DNA of 38,320 nt from Marinobacter sp. (GTDB lineage: Bacteria; Pseudomonadota; Gammaproteobacteria; Pseudomonadales; Oleiphilaceae), in NCBI GenBank assembly GCA_018066865.1, contig JAGPVT010000035.1, positions 1 to 38,320 of the forward strand. The letters run 5' to 3'. How positions within the stretch are numbered: the first letter of the stretch is position 1; each line of letters begins with the position of its first letter. Position numbers and translations under genes: made by a program. Of this stretch, positions 25,078 through 32,165 are shown in pieces. A model generated the notes under the pieces. It had not been told where the DNA came from. It saw only the letters and a program-made list of their open reading frames with translations, and ran no database searches.

Positions 25078-25106
25078 TTGGGATTGCAGATACCTGGAGC
25101 GCTTGA

Positions 25107-25997
25107 ATGCATTTGGACCCCACCTCTTTACGCCTGTTTGTGCGTGTTTTGGAAACGGGCACCATAGCCGCCGTTGCCGAGCAGGAACACATCGCGGCCT
25201 CAGCGATTAGCAAGCGCATCAGCGAACTCGAAACCTGCCTGAACGCTCAGTTGCTGGTACGCACCAATCGTGGCGTTGGAGGCACCCAAGCTGGCAAGGC
25301 GCTAGCCCAGCTATCAAGGGGTGTGCTGCATCAACTTGAAGAAGTGCATGCGCGCATGAACGAATACTCTCAGGGCATGCGGGGCGAAGTGCGTATCGTG
25401 GCCAATATTTCAGCCATCATCCAGTTTCTGCCCGCGCAGATGAAGGCATTTCTGGATCAACATCCTTTTATCCAGATTCAATTGGAAGAACGCATTAGCT
25501 CGGAAATTATTGAAACCGTAGCACAGAACCAGGCAGACATCGGCATTTTTACCGAAGTACTTGGCAACACGGAAAACCTGACCATTCACCCCTACCAGTC
25601 CGATCGACTGGCTCTGATTACTGCCAACCAACATCCGCTTAGCCAGGCCCAGAGCGTGAACTTTATAGATACCCTGCAGTACAACTACGTTGGCCTTCAC
25701 ACCGGCAGCGCCATTAACAACAAATTGTTGCAGGCGGCCGCCGCTGCAGAAAAAACCTTCCGCATGCGCATTCAGGTAACCAGCTACGAAGCGCTGCTGC
25801 GCATGGTCGAACAGGATCTGGGCATCGGCATTATGCCGCAAGACATTGCGCGACCGTACGTAAACACCCACCGCATCAAGGTCATACCCCTCACCGACAA
25901 CTGGGCAAGCCGCAACCTGAAACTTTGTACCAGCAATCAACACCCGCTGTCGCAGGCAACGTTACGCCTGCTTGAACATCTGACGCCAAGCAACTGA
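25107..25997 (+). CDS. LysR-type transcriptional regulator of the CoA-transferase/TRAP cassette
   Basis: 296 residues. Winged helix-turn-helix at about 5-62 (SLRLFVRVLETGTIAAVAEQ, then SAISKRISELE and the GVGGTQAGKALAQ wing end), linker helix, then the co-inducer domain from about 90 (GEVRIVANISAIIQFLPAQM). The C-terminal domain has LRMVEQDLGIGIMPQDIA, common to the family. The first ten codons lie within the open frame left by the integrase remnant, and GGAGC precedes the ATG. It is co-directional with the cassette rather than divergent, which is less usual for this family; control of the downstream genes is inferred from adjacency and from the palindrome ahead of the CoA-transferase gene. 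Confidence 0.93.
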   Translation: MHLDPTSLRLFVRVLETGTIAAVAEQEHIAASAISKRISELETCLNAQLLVRTNRGVGGTQAGKALAQLSRGVLHQLEEVHARMNEYSQGMRGEVRIVANISAIIQFLPAQMKAFLDQHPFIQIQLEERISSEIIETVAQNQADIGIFTEVLGNTENLTIHPYQSDRLALITANQHPLSQAQSVNFIDTLQYNYVGLHTGSAINNKLLQAAAAAEKTFRMRIQVTSYEALLRMVEQDLGIGIMPQDIARPYVNTHRIKVIPLTDNWASRNLKLCTSNQHPLSQATLRLLEHLTPSN

Positions 25998-26064
25998 CTC
26001 CAGTCATCGCAATTGGAGATGGCAGCCTCACATTTAACCATTTTGGCATTTTTTCATTCCGGCT

Positions 26065-26084
26065 CATTATTTTCGAAAATAATG
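26065..26084. promoter_or_regulatory. 20-nt perfect palindrome upstream of the CoA-transferase gene, candidate operator
   Basis: CATTATTTTCGAAAATAATG is fully self-complementary and contains a T-N11-A arrangement as in LysR-type boxes. It ends 32 bases before the CoA-transferase ATG and within the 119-bp gap after the regulator gene. With no T-run it is unlikely to be a terminator of the regulator gene. Confidence 0.55.
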
Positions 26085-26116
26085 TGATAGCCATGCCATT
26101 TTAAGGTGAGTTGAAA

Positions 26117-27346
26117 ATGACCAAGGAATCTTCCTGCCCTGGGAATCCGGAAAAAAAGCCGTTGCCCCTGGAAGGCGTTCGCGTCCTCGAATTGGGATCA
26201 CTGATTGCCGGTCCCTACGCAGCCAGCATCCTTGCCCAGTTCGGTGCCGACGTAATTAAGGTTGAACCACCGGGCACCGGTGACCCACTGCGGCGCTGGC
26301 GCAAAATGCACAATGATACCTCGCTATGGTGGTATTCACAGAGCCGCAACAAAAAATCCCTGACACTGAATCTGAAAGATCCTGACGCTCAAGCCATCAT
26401 TCATAAGCTGGTGGAAGAGAGCGACATCGTTATCGAAAACTTTCGCCCCGGGACTTTGGAAAAGTGGAATCTGGGCTGGGAGCAACTGTCAGCTATTAAT
26501 CCCGCCCTGATCATGATCCGGGTATCTGGCTATGGCCAGGATGGGCCGTATGCCTCACGCCCGGGCTTTGCTGCTATTGCCGAATCAATTGGCGGTTTGC
26601 GTTATCTTGCAGGTTACCCGGATCGGCCACCGGTACGAGCCGGCATTAGCATTGGCGATACCTTGGCCTCCCTGTACGGTGTGATCGGCGCGATGATGGC
26701 GATGCATCACCTAAAGGTAAATGGTGGCAAGGGCCAATACGTTGACGTTGCGCTTTACGAGGCCGTGTTCGGCGTTATGGAAAGTATGATCCCGGAATAC
26801 GGTATGTTCGGATTTGTGCGCGAGCGCACTGGCGCCAGCATGCCTGGCATTGCACCATCCAGTACCTACCTCAGCGGCGACGACCGTTATATTGTCATCG
26901 CCGCCAACAGCGACAGTATTTTCAAACGATTGATGAGCGCGATTGACCGCCAGGATCTGGCGGATGACCCCGAGCTTGCGCACAACGATGGCCGCGCTAA
27001 ACGCAGCGATGAACTGGACGAGGCCATTGAAGCCTGGACCTCACGCCGCACTCTGGCTGACGCCTTGGGCGTGCTGGAACAAGCTTCGGTTCCCGCCAGT
27101 GGGATCAATACCGCGGCCGAGATTTTTGAAGACCCCCATTTCCGCGCCCGTGAAATGATTACCGAACAACCACTACCCGGTGGCGGTGAGATTTCATTGC
27201 CGGGAATTGTGCCAAAGCTAAGCGCCACTCCGGGCACTACTCGCTGGCTGGGCCCTGGCCTTGGCGAACATAACGGCGAAATTCTGGCGAGCCTGGGCTA
27301 CTCCGCGGCGGACATTCAGGCGTTAAAAGACAAGGAAGTGATCTGA
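26117..27346 (+). CDS. Class III CoA-transferase (CaiB/BaiF family)
   Basis: 409 residues. Family III enzymes move CoA between a donor such as succinyl-CoA and a carboxylic acid through an aspartyl-CoA thioester. The N-terminal VRVLELGSLIAGPYAASILAQFGADVIKVE fold, the RNKKSLTLNLK and ENFRPGTLEKWNLG segments, and the catalytic Asp181 in SIGDTLASLYGVIGA are intact. Relatives with this layout include succinyl-CoA:glutarate/HMG-type and citramalate/itaconate-type transferases; the substrate cannot be read from sequence. Its stop overlaps the ATG of the lyase gene as TGATG, so the two are translated together. The ATG follows AAGGTGAG; a TTG two codons earlier is in frame but closer to that site. 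Confidence 0.93.
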   Translation: MTKESSCPGNPEKKPLPLEGVRVLELGSLIAGPYAASILAQFGADVIKVEPPGTGDPLRRWRKMHNDTSLWWYSQSRNKKSLTLNLKDPDAQAIIHKLVEESDIVIENFRPGTLEKWNLGWEQLSAINPALIMIRVSGYGQDGPYASRPGFAAIAESIGGLRYLAGYPDRPPVRAGISIGDTLASLYGVIGAMMAMHHLKVNGGKGQYVDVALYEAVFGVMESMIPEYGMFGFVRERTGASMPGIAPSSTYLSGDDRYIVIAANSDSIFKRLMSAIDRQDLADDPELAHNDGRAKRSDELDEAIEAWTSRRTLADALGVLEQASVPASGINTAAEIFEDPHFRAREMITEQPLPGGGEISLPGIVPKLSATPGTTRWLGPGLGEHNGEILASLGYSAADIQALKDKEVI

Positions 27347-28305
27347 TGTTTACCGAACTTCCAAAAAGCATACTGATTAACGAAGTGGTCACCCGCGATG
27401 GCTTTCAAAGCGAACCGGATTTTGTCCCAACGGCCACCAAAATTGAGCTGATCAATGCCCTGGCTGGCCTTGGTCTGAATAAAATCGAGGTAACTTCTTT
27501 TGTTTCGCCGCGTGCCGTGCCCAACCTGAGTGACGCCGCCGACGTGATTCGCGCCATCACACGCGACACGCCGACACGCTATGTGGCGTTGGTGCCCAAC
27601 GAAAAAGGCTGTACCCGCGCACTGGAACTCGGCGTAGATGAAATCAACCTGGTAATGTCGGTCAGCGAAAGCCATAACCTGGCGAATATGCGCATGACCT
27701 GCGATCAGTCGCTGCAGCAATTTGAGCAAATTGCCGGGATGACGGCGGGAACGCCTATGCGCCTGAATGGCTCTTTGGCCACCAGCTTTGGTTGCCCATT
27801 TGAGGGCCCGCAAACACAGGAGCGGGTACTGCGCTTTGTTGACGCTTACCTGGAACGTGGTCTTCACAGCCTGACTCTGGCTGATACCACCGGCATGGCG
27901 GTACCCAGCCAGGTACAGTCACTGTGCCAGGCCGTGCGCGAACGCTGGCCAGAGCTGGAGCTGACACTGCACTTCCATAATACCCGTGGCCTCGGGCTGG
28001 CAAATGTGCTGGCGGCCTTGGCCGCAGGGGTTCATCAGTTTGATGCATCTCTGGGCGGTCTGGGCGGCTGCCCCTTTGCCCCCGGTGCTACTGGCAATAT
28101 TTGCACCGAAGACCTGGTTCATATGCTGAATGAAATGGGCCTGGATACGGGCGTAGACCTAGACGGCTTGTTGCTGCAATCTCAGCGCCTGGCCGGGATT
28201 GTCAATCACGACCTGCCTGGTCAGGTTCGCAAAGCCGGACAGCGCAGCCAGACTCGGCCGCTGCCGCAATCGGTAAAGCAATTGATGCAAAACGGCCACA
28301 GCTGA
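27346..28305 (+). CDS. HMG-CoA-lyase-like enzyme (DRE-TIM metallolyase family)
   Basis: 319 residues. HMG-CoA lyase splits 3-hydroxy-3-methylglutaryl-CoA into acetyl-CoA and acetoacetate. The catalytic set is present: Arg17-Asp18 (VTRDGFQSE), Glu48 (KIEVTSFVSP), Asp180 (LADTTG), the metal histidines 209 and 211 (LHFHNTRG), Cys242 in the GLGGCPFAPGATGN signature loop and Asn251. Two changes stand out against canonical lyases: RDGLQ is RDGFQ, and HxHDTYGQ is HxHNTRGLG. These lie close to the active site and may reflect a different acyl-CoA, for example a citramalyl-CoA type. Coupled to the CoA-transferase by a one-base overlap; dctP follows within 40 bases. Confidence 0.88.
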   Translation: MFTELPKSILINEVVTRDGFQSEPDFVPTATKIELINALAGLGLNKIEVTSFVSPRAVPNLSDAADVIRAITRDTPTRYVALVPNEKGCTRALELGVDEINLVMSVSESHNLANMRMTCDQSLQQFEQIAGMTAGTPMRLNGSLATSFGCPFEGPQTQERVLRFVDAYLERGLHSLTLADTTGMAVPSQVQSLCQAVRERWPELELTLHFHNTRGLGLANVLAALAAGVHQFDASLGGLGGCPFAPGATGNICTEDLVHMLNEMGLDTGVDLDGLLLQSQRLAGIVNHDLPGQVRKAGQRSQTRPLPQSVKQLMQNGHS

Positions 28306-28327
28306 TCGGGCCACCCCAAAGAAAACT

Positions 28328-28335
28328 AAAAACAA
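28328..28335 (+). promoter_or_regulatory. Possible Hfq/Crc target (CA motif) at the dctP ribosome site
   Basis: AAAAACAA fits the AANAANAA pattern bound by Hfq with Crc in Pseudomonas. It overlaps the AAGGA ribosome site (28334-28338), within an A-rich run from 28318. Relevance is inferred. Confidence 0.4.
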
Positions 28336-28344
28336 GGAATGATC

Positions 28345-29331
28345 ATGAAATTAAAACACCTTCTCTATTCTGGCGTGTTGGTGTCTACCCTTAGCGCCAT
28401 GCCCGTGCTGGCTGAAACCACCTTAAAGGTGACGTTGCAGCTGCCGCTAAAGCACCACCTGGGACAGAACCTGGTCGATTTCAAAAACGAAGTCGAAAGC
28501 ACCAGTAACGGCGACATCAAAATTCAGATATTCCCGGCTGCGCAATTGTATAAAGACAAAGAAGTCCACAACGCCGTAAGCTCTGGCGCCATTGAGATGG
28601 GCGTAATGAGCCTTACCCAGTTGGCGGGCACCATTCCTGCGGTTGACGTGTTTTACGTACCGTTTATGTTTCCAAGCAACGACAAAGTTGTAAAAGCCAC
28701 CGAGCCTGGCAGCCCCGTGCGCACCCTGTTGGACGATGAAATTATCAAAACGGGTGCCCGCCCTTTGTGGTGGCAGGCGTACGGTGGTGTTGCGCTGCTT
28801 TCCAAGAAAAAGCCCATTCAGCAGCCAGAAGACATGGAAGGCATGAAAGTGCGCGTGTTCGGTAAAACCCTTGGTGAGTTCGCCAAATCTGTCGGTGCAG
28901 CTCCTACCGTCATGGCAGGGTCTGAACAGTTTCTGGCTTACCAGCGCGGAACGGTCGATGCCGGCATGACCGGCGTGACAGCGGTTGGCCCTCGCAAGCT
29001 TTATCAGGTTATGAACCACCTGACTCTGACAAACCACGCCAACATTGAGTTCATGACCATCATCAACGAAGAAGTCTGGCAGGATCTTACTGATCGCGAA
29101 CGGACCATTTTGCACAACGCAGCGGTAAAGGTGGAAAAGCAGCTGCGCGACAAGATTCAGACGCTTGAAGCCGATGCCATCGCAAACGCCAAGAACGAAA
29201 TGAACGTGATTGAACTCAGCCCAGCGGATATCGCCAAATGGCAGGAGGCAACCCGCCCTGTGCTTGATGGCTTTATCGAAAACGCAGGCCCCCTCGGACA
29301 GCAAGTGATTGACGCCGCACGCGCGCTCTGA
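28345..29331 (+). CDS. dctP: TRAP transporter substrate-binding protein DctP
   Basis: 328 residues, periplasmic. Signal peptide of 23 residues (MKLKHLLYSGVLVSTLSAMP, cleaved after VLA). The mature protein has the DctP fold: FPAAQLYKDKEVHNAVSSGAIEMG near 63-86, VFYVPFMFPSND, and GMKVRVFG with Arg170, the conserved arginine that pairs with the substrate carboxylate in this family. A carboxylate ligand is therefore expected, consistent with the CoA-transferase and lyase upstream. Of two in-frame ATGs six bases apart, the second is preferred for its six-base spacing from AAGGA. Confidence 0.95.
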   Translation: MKLKHLLYSGVLVSTLSAMPVLAETTLKVTLQLPLKHHLGQNLVDFKNEVESTSNGDIKIQIFPAAQLYKDKEVHNAVSSGAIEMGVMSLTQLAGTIPAVDVFYVPFMFPSNDKVVKATEPGSPVRTLLDDEIIKTGARPLWWQAYGGVALLSKKKPIQQPEDMEGMKVRVFGKTLGEFAKSVGAAPTVMAGSEQFLAYQRGTVDAGMTGVTAVGPRKLYQVMNHLTLTNHANIEFMTIINEEVWQDLTDRERTILHNAAVKVEKQLRDKIQTLEADAIANAKNEMNVIELSPADIAKWQEATRPVLDGFIENAGPLGQQVIDAARAL

Positions 29332-29352
29332 TTCTAGCCATACCCTCCCGTA

Positions 29353-29381
29353 AACGGACGCCTGTTTAGCAGGCGTCCGTT
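29353..29381. repeat. Perfect 12-bp hairpin between dctP and dctQ
   Basis: AACGGACGCCTG (29353-29364), loop TTTAG, CAGGCGTCCGTT (29370-29381). No T-run follows, so full termination is unlikely. Such hairpins after a binding-protein gene usually stabilise its mRNA or reduce read-through to the membrane genes. Confidence 0.8.
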
Positions 29382-29412
29382 ACTGTTCGATATTTTGTTG
29401 TCGGGATTATTC

Positions 29413-29976
29413 ATGTCAGATGTCAACGCTTCATTAAAAAATCCGCAGGCCTGGCGCGCCAGCCATCCTTCATTCTGGGTGCGCACAAACCACGCCGTGG
29501 TTACCCTTTGTGGGCGACTTGCTGCCGCCTTGTTTGTGGTTATTGCAGTCATGATCACCTATGAGGTGATTGCCCGTTACCTATTCCTGTCCCCCACCAT
29601 TTGGGCAGGAGACCTGGCATTGCTGTGTCAGATTTGGGCATCTTGCCTAGGCGTCAGTTGGCTGCTACAGCATCAGGCCCTGATTCGGATCGATATGCTC
29701 ATCGGCCGCTTTGGCCCACGCTTACGTATTATCGCAGAGTTGTGGTCGCTGCTCGTTATTGCGTTGTTTTCAGCCTGGGTTACCTGGTACGGAGCGCAAA
29801 TCGTGATTGACGCCATTGCCATAAATTCTGCATCCGCCTCCATGCTGGGCTTGCCGATGTGGATCACCCAAAGCGCTATTCCGCTTGGTTTTGGCCTGCT
29901 GTTTATTCAGTGCCTGACCGAGGCCGCGCTTGTGCTGACGGGTCACCTGCAGCCGGCCGAAGAGGTTCACGTCTGA
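29413..29976 (+). CDS. dctQ: TRAP transporter small membrane subunit DctQ
   Basis: 187 residues with four hydrophobic helices, at about 33-55, 70-88, 110-135 and 147-172. ITYEVIARYLFLSPTIWAGDLA in the first loop is the typical DctQ signature. Together with DctM it forms the Na+-driven membrane part that receives substrate from DctP. A TTG six codons earlier is in frame; the ATG is preferred although its ribosome site is weak. The stop overlaps the dctM ATG by one base (TGATG). Confidence 0.93.
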   Translation: MSDVNASLKNPQAWRASHPSFWVRTNHAVVTLCGRLAAALFVVIAVMITYEVIARYLFLSPTIWAGDLALLCQIWASCLGVSWLLQHQALIRIDMLIGRFGPRLRIIAELWSLLVIALFSAWVTWYGAQIVIDAIAINSASASMLGLPMWITQSAIPLGFGLLFIQCLTEAALVLTGHLQPAEEVHV

Positions 29977-31247
29977 TGTCCGTTGCGCTGATTATATTTG
30001 CCCTGCTAATGCTGTTGCTATCAGGCATACCTGTGGGTTTTGTACTGGGTGGGCTTGGCCTTGCCATGCTATTGCTGGCTGACATGTCGCCCCTGATGGT
30101 ACCTATGGCGCTGTATTCTTCGTTCGACAGCTTTATTTTGCTGTCTGTTCCGCTGTTTTTGCTGATGTCTAACATCCTATTGCAAGGCGGCGTTGGTAAA
30201 GATCTGTTCAATGCGGTGCAAACCTGGGTTGGCCATTGGCCCGGTGGTCTGGGCATCGCAACCATTGCCTCGTGCACGATTTTCTCGGCTATTTCAGGAT
30301 CGTCTGTGGCAACCGCGGCGACCATTGGCAGCGTTGCCATCAAAGAGATGACGGATCGCGGTTACCATCGGCCTTTTGTATTGGGCCTGATTGCCGCCGG
30401 TGGCACGCTTGGTATTCTGATTCCGCCGTCGATTCCGATGATTGTCTATGGCGTTATTACTGAAGAATCCATAGTGGATATGTTTCTGGCTGGAGTTGGA
30501 CCGGGCTTGATCATGGCTGGTAGCTTTATTGTATTCAGCTTTGTGTACGCAACGCTTGGTAAGGCCTGCAAGCCGGTGCCAAAGGCGTCCAGAAGCGAGC
30601 GCCGCGTTGCAACCCTGCGCGCACTGCCCATCATTATGCTGGCGGTAATTATTATTGGCGGTATCTACGCCGGTGTGTTCACACCGACAGAATCCGCAGC
30701 CATCGGCGTGACACTATCACTGATCATTGTGTTGGCACTGAAAACGTTCAGCTGGGATAGTTTCAAAGTGGCCTGTATTGCCACCATGAAAACCACAATA
30801 ACGATCTTCATAATCATGGCCGGCGCCAAAGTGTTTGGCAAAGCCATCACCCTGTATCAGATTCCGCAAGACATCTCGATGTTCGTCAGCATGCACATTG
30901 GCAGTGCCGGTCTATTCATACTGGCTGTGTGCTTGGTATTGCTGGTAATGGGCTTCTTCCTGGAGTCTATATCTATGCTGCTGATCATGATGCCGGTGCT
31001 TTATCCGTCGCTGGCGCCTCTGGGCATTGACCCCATATGGTTCGGCATCATTTTCGTGATCATGATCGAGTGCGCCCTGATTACACCGCCCGTAGGGCTT
31101 AACCTGTTCGTGATACAGGCCGTTGCCGGGGGCAAAGTGATGGACGTTGTGCGCGGCGTGTGGCCGTTTATCTTGCTGATGTTTGTCTGCCTGTTGATCG
31201 TTTATTTCTTTCCCATTGTTGCGCTGTATTTACCCTTCTATCTGTAA
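29976..31247 (+). CDS. dctM: TRAP transporter large membrane subunit DctM
   Basis: 423 residues, a highly hydrophobic elevator-type permease with about 11-12 helices. Recognisable elements are MLLLSGIPVGFVLGGLGLAM, FLLMSNILLQGGVGKDLF, the substrate/ion-site region SAISGSSVATAATIGS and its C-terminal counterpart IECALITPPVGLNLFVIQ. FTPTESAAIGV is a DctM hallmark. An open frame extends 39 codons upstream within dctQ, but the overlapping ATG gives the correct N-terminus. Last gene of the cassette; the next gene is convergent and the gap of 99 bp has only a weak dyad (ACGCC/GGCGT near 31289-31312). Confidence 0.95.
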   Translation: MSVALIIFALLMLLLSGIPVGFVLGGLGLAMLLLADMSPLMVPMALYSSFDSFILLSVPLFLLMSNILLQGGVGKDLFNAVQTWVGHWPGGLGIATIASCTIFSAISGSSVATAATIGSVAIKEMTDRGYHRPFVLGLIAAGGTLGILIPPSIPMIVYGVITEESIVDMFLAGVGPGLIMAGSFIVFSFVYATLGKACKPVPKASRSERRVATLRALPIIMLAVIIIGGIYAGVFTPTESAAIGVTLSLIIVLALKTFSWDSFKVACIATMKTTITIFIIMAGAKVFGKAITLYQIPQDISMFVSMHIGSAGLFILAVCLVLLVMGFFLESISMLLIMMPVLYPSLAPLGIDPIWFGIIFVIMIECALITPPVGLNLFVIQAVAGGKVMDVVRGVWPFILLMFVCLLIVYFFPIVALYLPFYL

Positions 31248-31346
31248 CAAAAACAGCCGGGGCTTGCTCTGATATTACAATTTTGACGCCAGCTTATTTG
31301 ACCAGGCGTTACTGCGCAGAACGTCGAATGATCCTGCATCAGGTGA

Positions 31347-32165
31347 TCAGGCTGGCTCCAGCCTGTTCAGCGGCTCCGGCAATTCCAGTTTCACCCGCTG
31401 GCGGCTCAGTGGGCAGTCAAACTCGAGGCTGACGGCCAGCAGTTGCAGGGTGGCCTTGGTAGGTTTGCCGTACAGACGGTCGCCGACAATGGGGTGGCCT
31501 ATGCTCTCCAAGTGCTTGCGAATCTGGTGTTTGCGACCAGTTTCTATGGCTACTTGCAGGAGGCTGGTCTGACTGGTCTCATCGGTGCTCAGGGTGGTGG
31601 CCCGGCTGATGGCGGCTTTGCCGTCAACCGGCGTGTCTATGAGCTGGTCCCGGGTATGGATGATGCCTGTTACCCTGGCAAGGTAATGCTTGGTCATGGT
31701 GCGCCCGGAAAAACATTGGGAGAGGGCGCCAGCGGCTTTTGAATCGTGGGCGATGAGCATTAGCCCGGCGGCATCGGCATCGAGCCGGTGGATAAGGAAG
31801 CAGGGGCGCTTTAGCTCAAGCTCGACACAGCGCAGCAGGCTGCAGTGGTCTCCCCATTGTGAGCCTTGAGCCAGTAAGCCGTGGGGTTTGAACCAGACGC
31901 TGTAGCGGCTCTTGTCTGCTATCAGGGTTGCCGCTTCGGGCTTTCGGTCCAGCACACTCTCGTCGTAGTAAAGCTGCAGCCGCGTGCCAACCTTGAGCTC
32001 CTTGGTGGCGCGCCGGAGCCGAACCTGCTTGCCTTTAAGCGTCCACCAGCATGCGCCCTTGTTCATGGCGTCTTTGATGCGCTGGCGCGAAAGCCCCGAT
32101 GCCTGGCTCAGGGCTTCGCTAGCTGTTTCGGGCTGGTCGGTCGTAATGTTGAATTTTCTGCGCAT
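31347..32165 (-). CDS. RluA-family RNA pseudouridine synthase
   Basis: 272 residues. Isomerises uridine to pseudouridine in rRNA or tRNA; the target cannot be told. An S4-like N-terminal part (GLSRQRIKDAMNKGACWW, about 24-41) is followed by the catalytic domain with Asp129 in HRLDADAAGLMLIA, compared with HRLDxxTSG in typical members. The C-terminal ETGRKHQIRKHLESIGHPIVGDRLYG motif is typical. The ATG overlaps the stop of the universal stress protein gene by one base, so the two are co-translated. Confidence 0.93.
   Translation of the reverse strand: MRRKFNITTDQPETASEALSQASGLSRQRIKDAMNKGACWWTLKGKQVRLRRATKELKVGTRLQLYYDESVLDRKPEAATLIADKSRYSVWFKPHGLLAQGSQWGDHCSLLRCVELELKRPCFLIHRLDADAAGLMLIAHDSKAAGALSQCFSGRTMTKHYLARVTGIIHTRDQLIDTPVDGKAAISRATTLSTDETSQTSLLQVAIETGRKHQIRKHLESIGHPIVGDRLYGKPTKATLQLLAVSLEFDCPLSRQRVKLELPEPLNRLEPA

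Noticed and set aside
26117..28305. Itaconate degradation pathway (Ict-Ich-Ccl type)
   Set aside because: No itaconyl-CoA hydratase gene is present and the lyase is of the HMG-CoA-lyase fold rather than the CitE-like citramalyl-CoA lyase, so the classic pathway does not fit.
28447..29304. Long open frame (285 codons) antisense to dctP
   Set aside because: The sense strand is a clear DctP with signal peptide and conserved Arg; the antisense product resembles no family and has shadow-frame composition.
29353..29381. Rho-independent terminator after dctP
   Set aside because: The stem is perfect but no T-run follows, and dctQM clearly belong to the same system.
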